From Metellina segmentata (lineage: Eukaryota; Arthropoda; Arachnida; Araneae; Tetragnathidae), in assembly GCA_947359465.1 (NCBI GenBank), contig CANAIC010000156.1:62001-126000 (forward strand): a stretch of DNA of 64,000 nt. Reading direction: 5' to 3'. The notes under the pieces were generated by a model. The model saw only the letters and a list, made by a program, of their open reading frames with translations, was not told the origin of the DNA and did no database searches. Positions 10,901 through 23,900 of this stretch are shown in pieces (within the stretch, counting starts at the first letter, position 1; each line of letters starts with the position of its first letter). A program made the position numbers and the translations under genes.

Positions 10901-13060
10901 TCAAAAAAGAATCAAAACACTTGTTCCATTATTATCGTTTAAATGCTCCACCATCTCTTCTAATTTAATATCCAATGGTGTTATCTTGTCTCCTGGTCCG
11001 ATGACTTGTGGAGTGGCGTCTGCAACTGGTGCTTCTTCTTCTGTTTCTTCATCGCTCTCATCGCTGTTGGGCTGTGCGTCTGCCATCCGCTCTAGCTCTT
11101 TGAGCTGCTTTCTTTGTTCTTTGATTCGGGTCGCGGCAACCTTTGTGTTGACAAATTGGCGCTTGAATCCGGCACCCCCTCCTAAGCTCAGCCCAACCAT
11201 AGCGGCCGAATTGGCTGTTCCAGCGACGTCAACCGCTCCATTCGCCACTATGGCGCCATACGATCTACTGAGCCCCAGCGTGATTCCAATGAAATGGAGC
11301 CACATGTATAAAGTCGGATTGGTGCTGCTCGAGTAGGCGGACTTGGTCGTCATGCCCATTTCGAGATGGTAGGGAAAATAAGAGAACGCGTCCCCTACTC
11401 CCTCTTCTGCTTTCGAAATGACGCCGATTTCCTTCGCTACATGGGGGCTGAGGCAGTGCATTAGAAGTTCCTTTGTACTAAGCCCAGCCGCTCTAGCAAC
11501 TTGTCCTAGTGTGGTGATGACAGCAGCTCCCCGGAATCGAGAAGGGAGAGTTGCCATCCTCATCCCCGATCCCGGGAGCTTGACGAACTTGAAGAAGTAC
11601 ATATCAATTGCACATATCATGGAGCGGTAGCCTTCAGTCAGTTTATCTTCTCCAATGTACCCATCGAAGTCTATCGAATGGTGTTGAGGCTCCCTTCACT
11701 CCGGTTGAGTTGTACAGCTCTAGCACCTCTTCGATGTAACCCGTTTGGTCAAGTGAGACCGAACCGTCTGCTAGTCTGGTTATCTTCATTGAAAGGATCT
11801 CACTTGCTTCTCCTAGGTCCTTGGCCTTGAACCTTTCCATTACTTCACGCTTGAAGGCATTAATAGACTGCTGTTCACCGACAATCAGCATGTCGTCAAC
11901 ATATAACCCAAGGAAAAGCTTTCTCCCCTGGTGATAGTAGACACATGGGTCATATTTGGAACGCAGCAGTCCATAGTCCTTCAAAAAAGAATCAAAACAC
12001 TTGTTCCATTATTATCGTTTAAATGCTCCACCATCTCTTCTAATTTAATATCCAATGGTGTTATCTTGTCTCCTGGTCCGATGACTTGTGGAGTGGCGTC
12101 TGCAACTGGTGCTTCTTCTTCTGTTTCTTCATCGCTCTCATCGCTGTCGGGCTGTGCGTCTGCCATCCGCTCTAGCTCTTTGAGCTGCTTTCTTTGTTCT
12201 TTGATTCGGGTCGCGGCAACCTTTGTGTTGACAAATTGGCGCTTGAATCCGGCACCCCCTCCTAAGCTCAGCCCAACCATAGCGGCCGAATTGGCTGTTC
12301 CAGCGACGTCAACCGCTCCATTCGCCACTATGGCGCCATACGATCTACTGAGCCCCAGCGTGATTCCAATGAAATGGAGCCACATGTATAAAGTCGGATT
12401 GGTGCTGCTCGAGTAGGCGGACTTGGTCGTCATGCCCATTTCGAGATGGTAGGGAAAATAAGAGAACGCGTCCCCTACTCCCTCTTCTGCTTTCGAAATG
12501 ACGCCGATTTCCTTCGCTACATGGGGGCTGAGGCAGTGCATTAGAAGTTCCTTTGTACTAAGCCCAGCCGCTCTAGCAACTTGTCCTAGTGTGGTGATGA
12601 CAGCAGCTCCCCGGAATCGAGAAGGGAGAGTTGCCATCCTCATCCCCGATCCCGGGAGCTTGACGAACTTGAAGAAGTACATATCAATTGCACATATCAT
12701 GGAGCGGTAGCCTTCAGTCAGTTTATCTTCTCCAATGTACCCATCGAAGTCTATCCAATGGTGTTGAGGCTCCCTTCACTCCGGTTGAGTTGTACAGCTC
12801 TAGCACCTCTTCGATGTAACCCGTTTGGTCAAGTGAGACCGAACCGTCTGCTAGTCTGGTTATCTTCATTGAAAGGATCTCACTTGCTTCTCCTAGGTCC
12901 TTGGCCTTGAACCTTTCCATTACTTCACGCTTGAAGGCATTAATAGACTGCTGTTCACCGACAATCAGCATGTCGTCAACATATAACCCAAGGAAAAGCT
13001 TTCTCCCCTGGTGATAGTAGACACATGGGTCATATTTGGAACGCAGCAGTCCATAGTCCT

Positions 13061-13777
13061 TCAAAAAAGAATCAAAACACTTGTTCCATTATTATCGTTT
13101 AAATGCTCCACCATCTCTTCTAATTTAATATCCAATGGTGTTATCTTGTCTCCTGGTCCGATGACTTGTGGAGTGGCGTCTGCAACTGGTGCTTCTTCTG
13201 TTTCTTCATCGCTCTCATCGCTGTCGGGCTGTGCGTCTGCCATCCGCTCTAGCTCTTTGAGCTGCTTTCTTTGTTCTTTGATTCGGGTCGCGGCAACCTT
13301 TGTGTTGACAAATTGGCGCTTGAATCCGGCACCCCCTCCTAAGCTCAGCCCAACCATAGCGGCCGAATTGGCTGTTCCAGCGACGTCAACCGCTCCATTC
13401 GCCACTATGGCGCCATACGATCTACTGAGCCCCAGCGTGATTCCAATGAAATGGAGCCACATGTATAAAGTCGGATTGGTGCTGCTCGAGTAGGCGGACT
13501 TGGTCGTCATGCCCATTTCGAGATGGTAGGGAAAATAAGAGAACGCGTCCCCTACTCCCTCTTCTGCTTTCGAAATGACGCCGATTTCCTTCGCTACATG
13601 GGGGCTGAGGCAGTGCATTAGAAGTTCCTTTGTACTAAGCCCAGCCGCTCTAGCAACTTGTCCTAGTGTGGTGATGACAGCAGCTCCCCGGAATCGAGAA
13701 GGGAGAGTTGCCATCCTCATCCCCGATCCCGGGAGCTTGACGAACTTGAAGAAGTACATATCAATTGCACATATCAT
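13061..13777 (-). pseudogene. N-like fragment, unit U12, with in-frame 3-bp deletion
   Basis: One CTT is missing from the short trinucleotide tract around 13192-13199, removing one Glu from the acidic run and giving a 238-residue frame. Everything else follows the consensus. The same deletion recurs in U24 (tract near 26149-26156) and U36 (near 39104-39112). Confidence 0.85.
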
Positions 13778-14910
13778 GGAGCGGTAGCCTTCAGTCAGTT
13801 TATCTTCTCCAATGTACCCATCGAAGTCTATCCAATGGTGTTGAGGCTCCCTTCACTCCGGTTGAGTTGTACAGCTCTAGCACCTCTTCGATGTAACCCG
13901 TTTGGTCAAGTGAGACCGAACCGTCTGCTAGTCTGGTTATCTTCATTGAAAGGATCTCACTTGCTTCTCCTAGGTCCTTGGCCTTGAACCTTTCCATTAC
14001 TTCACGCTTGAAGGCATTAATAGACTGCTGTTCACCGACAATCAGCATGTCGTCAACATATAACCCAAGGAAAAGCTTTCTCCCCTGGTGATAGTAGACA
14101 CATGGGTCATATTTGGAACGCAGCAGTCCATAGTCCTTCAAAAAAGAATCAAAACACTTGTTCCATTATTATCGTTTAAATGCTCCACCATCTCTTCTAA
14201 TTTAATATCCAATGGTGTTATCTTGTCTCCTGGTCCGATGACTTGTGGAGTGGCGTCTGCAACTGGTGCTTCTTCTTCTGTTTCTTCATCGCTCTCATCG
14301 CTGTTGGGCTGTGCGTCTGCCATCCGCTCTAGCTCTTTGAGCTGCTTTCTTTGTTCTTTGATTCGGGTCGCGGCAACCTTTGTGTTGACAAATTGGCGCT
14401 TGAATCCGGCACCCCCTCCTAAGCTCAGCCCAACCATAGCGGCCGAATTGGCTGTTCCAGCGACGTCAACCGCTCCATTCGCCACTATGGCGCCATACGA
14501 TCTACTGAGCCCCAGCGTGATTCCAATGAAATGGAGCCACATGTATAAAGTCGGATTGGTGCTGCTCGAGTAGGCGGACTTGGTCGTCATGCCCATTTCG
14601 AGATGGTAGGGAAAATAAGAGAACGCGTCCCCTACTCCCTCTTCTGCTTTCGAAATGACGCCGATTTCCTTCGCTACATGGGGGCTGAGGCAGTGCATTA
14701 GAAGTTCCTTTGTACTAAGCCCAGCCGCTCTAGCAACTTGTCCTAGTGTGGTGATGACAGCAGCTCCCCGGAATCGAGAAGGGAGAGTTGCCATCCTCAT
14801 CCCCGATCCCGGGAGCTTGACGAACTTGAAGAAGTACATATCAATTGCACATATCATGGAGCGGTAGCCTTCAGTCAGTTTATCTTCTCCAATGTACCCA
14901 TCGAAGTCTA

Positions 14911-17900
14911 TCCAATGGTGTTGAGGCTCCCTTCACTCCGGTTGAGTTGTACAGCTCTAGCACCTCTTCGATGTAACCCGTTTGGTCAAGTGAGACCGAA
15001 CCGTCTGCTAGTCTGGTTATCTTCATTGAAAGGATCTCACTTGCTTCTCCTAGGTCCTTGGCCTTGAACCTTTCCATTACTTCACGCTTGAAGGCATTAA
15101 TAGACTGCTGTTCACCGACAATCAGCATGTCGTCAACATATAACCCAAGGAAAAGCTTTCTCCCCTGGTGATAGTAGACACATGGGTCATATTTGGAACG
15201 CAGCAGTCCATAGTCCTTCAAAAAAGAATCAAAACACTTGTTCCATTATTATCGTTTAAATGCTCCACCATCTCTTCTAATTTAATATCCAATGGTGTTA
15301 TCTTGTCTCCTGGTCCGATGACTTGTGGAGTGGCGTCTGCAACTGGTGCTTCTTCTTCTGTTTCTTCATCGCTCTCATCGCTGTCGGGCTGTGCGTCTGC
15401 CATCCGCTCTAGCTCTTTGAGCTGCTTTCTTTGTTCTTTGATTCGGGTCGCGGCAACCTTTGTGTTGACAAATTGGCGCTTGAATCCGGCACCCCCTCCT
15501 AAGCTCAGCCCAACCATAGCGGCCGAATTGGCTGTTCCAGCGACGTCAACCGCTCCATTCGCCACTATGGCGCCATACGATCTACTGAGCCCCAGCGTGA
15601 TTCCAATGAAATGGAGCCACATGTATAAAGTCGGATTGGTGCTGCTCGAGTAGGCGGACTTGGTCGTCATGCCCATTTCGAGATGGTAGGGAAAATAAGA
15701 GAACGCGTCCCCTACTCCCTCTTCTGCTTTCGAAATGACGCCGATTTCCTTCGCTACATGGGGGCTGAGGCAGTGCATTAGAAGTTCCTTTGTACTAAGC
15801 CCAGCCGCTCTAGCAACTTGTCCTAGTGTGGTGATGACAGCAGCTCCCCGGAATCGAGAAGGGAGAGTTGCCATCCTCATCCCCGATCCCGGGAGCTTGA
15901 CGAACTTGAAGAAGTACATATCAATTGCACATATCATGGAGCGGTAGCCTTCAGTCAGTTTATCTTCTCCAATGTACCCATCGAAGTCTATCCAATGGTG
16001 TTGAGGCTCCCTTCACTCCGGTTGAGTTGTACAGCTCTAGCACCTCTTCGATGTAACCCGTTTGGTCAAGTGAGACCGAACCGTCTGCTAGTCTGGTTAT
16101 CTTCATTGAAAGGATCTCACTTGCTTCTCCTAGGTCCTTGGCCTTGAACCTTTCCATTACTTCACGCTTGAAGGCATTAATAGACTGCTGTTCACCGACA
16201 ATCAGCATGTCGTCAACATATAACCCAAGGAAAAGCTTTCTCCCCTGGTGATAGTAGACACATGGGTCATATTTGGAACGCAGCAGTCCATAGTCCTTCA
16301 AAAAAGAATCAAAACACTTGTTCCTTTATTATCGTTTAAATGCTCCACCATCTCTTCTAATTTAATATCCAATGGTGTTATCTTGTCTCCTGGTCCGATG
16401 ACTTGTGGAGTGGCGTCTGCAACTGGTGCTTCTTCTTCTGTTTCTTCATCGCTCTCATCGCTGTCGGGCTGTGCGTCTGCCATCCGCTCTAGCTCTTTGA
16501 GCTGCTTTCTTTGTTCTTTGATTCGGGTCGCGGCAACCTTTGTGTTGACAAATTGGCGCTTGAATCCGGCACCCCCTCCTAAGCTCAGCCCAACCATAGC
16601 GGCCGAATTGGCTGTTCCAGCGACGTCAACCGCTCCATTCGCCACTATGGCGCCATACGATCTACTGAGCCCCAGCGTGATTCCAATGAAATGGAGCCAC
16701 ATGTATAAAGTCGGATTGGTGCTGCTCGAGTAGGCGGACTTGGTCGTCATGCCCATTTCGAGATGGTAGGGAAAATAAGAGAACGCGTCCCCTACTCCCT
16801 CTTCTTCTTTCGAAATGACGCCGATTTCCTTCGCTACATGGGGGCTGAGGCAGTGCATTAGAAGTTCCTTTGTACTAAGCCCAGCCGCTCTAGCAACTTG
16901 TCCTAGTGTGGTGATGACAGCAGCTCCCCGGAATCGAGAAGGGAGAGTTGCCATCCTCATCCCCGATCCCGGGAGCTTGACGAACTTGAAGAAGTACATA
17001 TCAATTGCACATATCATGGAGCGGTAGCCTTCAGTCAGTTTATCTTCTCCAATGTACCCATCGAAGTCTATCCAATGGTGTTGAGGCTCCCTTCACTCCG
17101 GTTGAGTTGTACAGCTCTAGCACCTCTTCGATGTAACCCGTTTGGTCAAGTGAGACCGAACCGTCTGCTAGTCTGGTTATCTTCATTGAAAGGATCTCAC
17201 TTGCTTCTCCTAGGTCCTTGGCCTTGAACCTTTCCATTACTTCACGCTTGAAGGCATTAATAGACTGCTGTTCACCGACAATCAGCATGTCGTCAACATA
17301 TAACCCAAGGAAAAGCTTTCTCCCCTGGTGATAGTAGACACATGGGTCATATTTGGAACGCAGCAGTCCATAGTCCTTCAAAAAAGAATCAAAACACTTG
17401 TTCCATTATTATCGTTTAAATGCTCCACCATCTCTTCTAATTTAATATCCAATGGTGTTATCTTGTCTCCTGGTCCGATGACTTGTGGAGTGGCGTCTGC
17501 AACTGGTGCTTCTTCTTCTGTTTCTTCATCGCTCTCATCGCTGTCGGGCTGTGCGTCTGCCATCCGCTCTAGCTCTTTGAGCTGCTTTCTTTGTTCTTTG
17601 ATTCGGGTCGCGGCAACCTTTGTGTTGACAAATTGGCGCTTGAATCCGGCACCCCCTCCTAAGCTCAGCCCAACCATAGCGGCCGAATTGGCTGTTCCAG
17701 CGACGTCAACCGCTCCATTCGCCACTATGGCGCCATACGATCTACTGAGCCCCAGCGTGATTCCAATGAAATGGAGCCACATGTATAAAGTCGGATTGGT
17801 GCTGCTCGAGTAGGCGGACTTGGTCGTCATGCCCATTTCGAGATGGTAGGGAAAATAAGAGAACGCGTCCCCTACTCCCTCTTCTGCTTTCGAAATGACG

Positions 17901-20900
17901 CCGATTTCCTTCGCTACATGGGGGCTGAGGCAGTGCATTAGAAGTTCCTTTGTACTAAGCCCAGCCGCTCTAGCAACTTGTCCTAGTGTGGTGATGACAG
18001 CAGCTCCCCGGAATCGAGAAGGGAGAGTTGCCATCCTCATCCCCGATCCCGGGAGCTTGACGAACTTGAAGAAGTACATATCAATTGCACATATCATGGA
18101 GCGGTAGCCTTCAGTCAGTTTATCTTCTCCAATGTACCCATCGAAGTCTATCCAATGGTGTTGAGGCTCCCTTCACTCCGGTTGAGTTGTACAGCTCTAG
18201 CACCTCTTCGATGTAACCCGTTTGGTCAAGTGAGACCGAACCGTCTGCTAGTCTGGTTATCTTCATTGAAAGGATCTCACTTGCTTCTCCTAGGTCCTTG
18301 GCCTTGAACCTTTCCATTACTTCACGCTTGAAGGCATTAATAGACTGCTGTTCACCGACAATCAGCATGTCGTCAACATATAACCCAAGGAAAAGCTTTC
18401 TCCCCTGGTGATAGTAGACACATGGGTCATATTTGGAACGCAGCAGTCCATAGTCCTTCAAAAAAGAATCAAAACACTTGTTCCATTATTATCGTTTAAA
18501 TGCTCCACCATCTCTTCTAATTTAATATCCAATGGTGTTATCTTGTCTCCTGGTCCGATGACTTGTGGAGTGGCGTCTGCAACTGGTGCTTCTTCTTCTG
18601 TTTCTTCATCGCTCTCATCGCTGTCGGGCTGTGCGTCTGCCATCCGCTCTAGCTCTTTGAGCTGCTTTCTTTGTTCTTTGATTCGGGTCGCGGCAACCTT
18701 TGTGTTGACAAATTGGCGCTTGAATCCGGCACCCCCTCCTAAGCTCAGCCCAACCATAGCGGCCGAATTGGCTGTTCCAGCGACGTCAACCGCTCCATTC
18801 GCCACTATGGCGCCATACGATCTACTGAGCCCCAGCGTGATTCCAATGAAATGGAGCCACATGTATAAAGTCGGATTGGTGCTGCTCGAGTAGGCGGACT
18901 TGGTCGTCATGCCCATTTCGAGATGGTAGGGAAAATAAGAGAACGCGTCCCCTACTCCCTCTTCTGCTTTCGAAATGACGCCGATTTCCTTCGCTACATG
19001 GGGGCTGAGGCAGTGCATTAGAAGTTCCTTTGTACTAAGCCCAGCCGCTCTAGCAACTTGTCCTAGTGTGGTGATGACAGCAGCTCCCCGGAATCGAGAA
19101 GGGAGAGTTGCCATCCTCATCCCCGATCCCGGGAGCTTGACGAACTTGAAGAAGTACATATCAATTGCACATATCATGGAGCGGTAGCCTTCAGTCAGTT
19201 TATCTTCTCCAATGTACCCATCGAAGTCTATCCAATGGTGTTGAGGCTCCCTTCACTCCGGTTGAGTTGTACAGCTCTAGCACCTCTTCGATGTAACCCG
19301 TTTGGTCAAGTGAGACCGAACCGTCTGCTAGTCTGGTTATCTTCATTGAAAGGATCTCACTTGCTTCTCCTAGGTCCTTGGCCTTGAACCTTTCCATTAC
19401 TTCACACTTGAAGGCATTAATAGACTGCTGTTCACCGACAATCAGCATGTCGTCAACATATAACCCAAGGAAAAGCTTTCTCCCCTGGTGATAGTAGACA
19501 CATGGGTCATATTTGGAACGCAGCAGTCCATAGTCCTTCAAAAAAGAATCAAAACACTTGTTCCATTATTATCGTTTAAATGCTCCACCATCTCTTCTAA
19601 TTTAATATCCAATGGTGTTATCTTGTCTCCTGGTCCGATGACTTGTGGAGTGGCGTCTGCAACTGGTGCTTCTTCTTCTGTTTCTTCATCGCTCTCATCG
19701 CTGTCGGGCTGTGCGTCTGCCATCCGCTCTAGCTCTTTGAGCTGCTTTCTTTGTTCTTTGATTCGGGTCGCGGCAACCTTTGTGTTGACAAATTGGCGCT
19801 TGAATCCGGCACCCCCTCCTAAGCTCAGCCCAACCATAGCGGCCGAATTGGCTGTTCCAGCGACGTCAACCGCTCCATTCGCCACTATTGCGCCATACGA
19901 TCTACTGAGCCCCAGCGTGATTCCAATGAAATGGAGCCACATGTATAAAGTCGGATTGGTGCTGCTCGAGTAGGCGGACTTGGTCGTCATGCCCATTTCG
20001 AGATGGTAGGGAAAATAAGAGAACGCGTCCCCTACTCCCTCTTCTGCTTTCGAAATGACGCCGATTTCCTTCGCTACATGGGGGCTGAGGCAGTGCATTA
20101 GAAGTTCCTTTGTACTAAGCCCAGCCGCTCTAGCAACTTGTCCTAGTGTGGTGATGACAGCAGCTCCCCGGAATCGAGAAGGGAGAGTTGCCATCCTCAT
20201 CCCCGATCCCGGGAGCTTGACGAACTTGAAGAAGTACATATCAATTGCACATATCATGGAGCGGTAGCCTTCAGTCAGTTTATCTTCTCCAATGTACCCA
20301 TCGAAGTCTATCCAATGGTGTTGAGGCTCCCTTCACTCCGGTTGAGTTGTACAGCTCTAGCACCTCTTCGATGTAACCCGTTTGGTCAAGTGAGACCGAA
20401 CCGTCTGCTAGTCTGGTTATCTTCATTGAAAGGATCTCACTTGCTTCTCCTAGGTCCTTGGCCTTGAACCTTTCCATTACTTCACGCTTGAAGGCATTAA
20501 TAGACTGCTGTTCACCGACAATCAGCATGTCGTCAACATATAACCCAAGGAAAAGCTTTCTCCCCTGGTGATAGTAGACACATGGGTCATATTTGGAACG
20601 CAGCAGTCCATAGTCCTTCAAAAAAGAATCAAAACACTTATTCCATTATTATCGTTTAAATGCTCCACCATCTCTTCTAATTTAATATCCAATGGTGTTA
20701 TCTTGTCTCCTGGTCCGATGACTTGTGGAGTGGCGTCTGCAACTGGTGCTTCTTCTTCTGTTTCTTCATCGCTCTCATCGCTGTCGGGCTGTGCGTCTGC
20801 CATCCGCTCTAGCTCTTTGAGCTGCTTTCTTTGTTCTTTGATTCGGGTCGCGGCAACCTTTGTGTTGACAAATTGGCGCTTGAATCCGGCACCCCCTCCT

Positions 20901-23900
20901 AAGCTCAGCCCAACCATAGCGGCCGAATTGGCTGTTCCAGCGACGTCAACCGCTCCATTCGCCACTATGGCGCCATACGATCTACTGAGCCCCAGCGTGA
21001 TTCCAATGAAATGGAGCCACATGTATAAAGTCGGATTGGTGCTGCTCGAGTAGGCGGACTTGGTCGTCATGCCCATTTCGAGATGGTAGGGAAAATAAGA
21101 GAACGCGTCCCCTACTCCCTCTTCTGCTTTCGAAATGACGCCGATTTCCTTCGCTACATGGGGGCTGAGGCAGTGCATTAGAAGTTCCTTTGTACTAAGC
21201 CCAGCCGCTCTAGCAACTTGTCCTAGTGTGGTGATGACAGCAGCTCCCCGGAATCGAGAAGGGAGAGTTGCCATCCTCATCCCCGATCCCGGGAGCTTGA
21301 CGAACTTGAAGAAGTACATATCAATTGCACATATCATGGAGCGGTAGCCTTCAGTCAGTTTATCTTCTCCAATGTACCCATCGAAGTCTATCCAATGGTG
21401 TTGAGGCTCCCTTCACTCCGGTTGAGTTGTACAGCTCTAGCACCTCTTCGATGTAACCCGTTTGGTCAAGTGAGACCGAACCGTCTGCTAGTCTGGTTAT
21501 CTTCATTGAAAGGATCTCACTTGCTTCTCCTAGGTCCTTGGCCTTGAACCTTTCCATTACTTCACGCTTGAAGGCATTAATAGACTGCTGTTCACCGACA
21601 ATCAGCATGTCGTCAACATATAACCCAAGGAAAAGCTTTCTCCCCTGGTGATAGTAGACACATGGGTCATATTTGGAACGCAGCAGTCCATAGTCCTTCA
21701 AAAAAGAATCAAAACACTTGTTCCATTATTATCGTTTAAATGCTCCACCATCTCTTCTAATTTAATATCCAATGGTGTTATCTTGTCTCCTGGTCCGATG
21801 ACTTGTGGAGTGGCGTCTGCAACTGGTGCTTCTTCTTCTGTTTCTTCATCGCTCTCATCGCTGTCGGGCTGTGCGTCTGCCATCCGCTCTAGCTCTTTGA
21901 GCTGCTTTCTTTGTTCTTTGATTCGGGTCGCGGCAACCTTTGTGTTGACAAATTGGCGCTTGAATCCGGCACCCCCTCCTAAGCTCAGCCCAACCATAGC
22001 GGCCGAATTGGCTGTTCCAGCGACGTCAACCGCTCCATTCGCCACTATGGCGCCATACGATCTACTGAGCCCCAGCGTGATTCCAATGAAATGGAGCCAC
22101 ATGTATAAAGTCGGATTGGTGCTGCTCGAGTAGGCGGACTTGGTCGTCATGCCCATTTCGAGATGGTAGGGAAAATAAGAGAACGCGTCCCCTACTCCCT
22201 CTTCTGCTTTCGAAATGACGCCGATTTCCTTCGCTACATGGGGGCTGAGGCAGTGCATTAGAAGTTCCTTTGTACTAAGCCCAGCCGCTCTAGCAACTTG
22301 TCCTAGTGTGGTGATGACAGCAGCTCCCCGGAATCGAGAAGGGAGAGTTGCCATCCTCATCCCCGATCCCGGGAGCTTGACGAACTTGAAGAAGTACATA
22401 TCAATTGCACATATCATGGAGCGGTAGCCTTCAGTCAGTTTATCTTCTCCAATGTACCCATCGAAGTCTATCCAATGGTGTTGAGGCTCCCTTCACTCCG
22501 GTTGAGTTGTACAGCTCTAGCACCTCTTCGATGTAACCCGTTTGGTCAAGTGAGACCGAACCGTCTGCTAGTCTGGTTATCTTCATTGAAAGGATCTCAC
22601 TTGCTTCTCCTAGGTCCTTGGCCTTGAACCTTTCCATTACTTCACGCTTGAAGGCATTAATAGACTGCTGTTCACCGACAATCAGCATGTCGTCAACATA
22701 TAACCCAAGGAAAAGCTTTCTCCCCTGGTGATAGTAGACACATGGGTCATATTTGGAACGCAGCAGTCCATAGTCCTTCAAAAAAGAATCAAAACACTTG
22801 TTCCATTATTATCGTTTAAATGCTCCACCATCTCTTCTAATTTAATATCCAATGGTGTTATCTTGTCTCCTGGTCCGATGACTTGTGGAGTGGCGTCTGC
22901 AACTGGTGCTTCTTCTTCTGTTTCTTCATCGCTCTCATCGCTGTCGGGCTGTGCGTCTGCCATCCGCTCTAGCTCTTTGAGCTGCTTTCTTTGTTCTTTG
23001 ATTCGGGTCGCGGCAACCTTTGTGTTGACAAATTGGCGCTTGAATCCGGTACCCCCTCCTAAGCTCAGCCCAACCATAGCGGCCGAATTGGCTGTTCCAG
23101 CGACGTCAACCGCTCCATTCGCCACTATGGCGCCATACGATCTACTGAGCCCCAGCGTGATTCCAATGAAATGGAGCCACATGTATAAAGTCGGATTGGT
23201 GCTGCTCGAGTAGGCGGACTTGGTCGTCATGCCCATTTCGAGATGGTAGGGAAAATAAGAGAACGCGTCCCCTACTCCCTCTTCTGCTTTCGAAATGACG
23301 CCGATTTCCTTCGCTACATGGGGGCTGAGGCAGTGCATTAGAAGTTCCTTTGTACTAAGCCCAGCCGCTCTAGCAACTTGTCCTAGTGTGGTGATGACAG
23401 CAGCTCCCCGGAATCGAGAAGGGAGAGTTGCCATCCTCATCCCCGATCCCGGGAGCTTGACGAACTTGAAGAAGTACATATCAATTGCACATATCATGGA
23501 GCGGTAGCCTTCAGTCAGTTTATCTTCTCCAATGTACCCATCGAAGTCTATCCAATGGTGTTGAGGCTCCCTTCACTCCGGTTGAGTTGTACAGCTCTAG
23601 CACCTCTTCGATGTAACCCGTTTGGTCAAGTGAGACCGAACCGTCTGCTAGTCTGGTTATCTTCATTGAAAGGATCTCACTTGCTTCTCCTAGGTCCTTG
23701 GCCTTGAACCTTTCCATTACTTCACGCTTGAAGGCATTAATAGACTGCTGTTCACCGACAATCAGCATGTCGTCAACATATAACCCAAGGAAAAGCTTTC
23801 TCCCCTGGTGATAGTAGACACATGGGTCATATTTGGAACGCAGCAGTCCATAGTCCTTCAAAAAAGAATCAAAACACTTGTTCCATTATTATCGTTTAAA

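Larger units (their letters stand above)
874..14910. repeat. Array block U1-U13: most polymorphic units
   Basis: Variants are shared among near neighbours in mosaic combinations. Thr-to-Ile in N is in U1 and U3 (1626, 3786). Gly-to-Asp in copia is in U2 and U4 (2044, 4204). The C-to-G at 3036 recurs in U5, U8, U10 and U11 (5196, 8436, 10596, 11676), while its partner T-to-A at 3310 is only in U5 and U8 (5470, 8710). Ala-to-Glu in copia (7450, 10690) goes with Asp-to-Asn in N (7828, 11068) in U7 and U10, but U13 has only the latter (14305). U7 also has a private change at 7794, and U12 has a 3-bp deletion. U6 and U9 match the consensus in translation. Confidence 0.85.
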
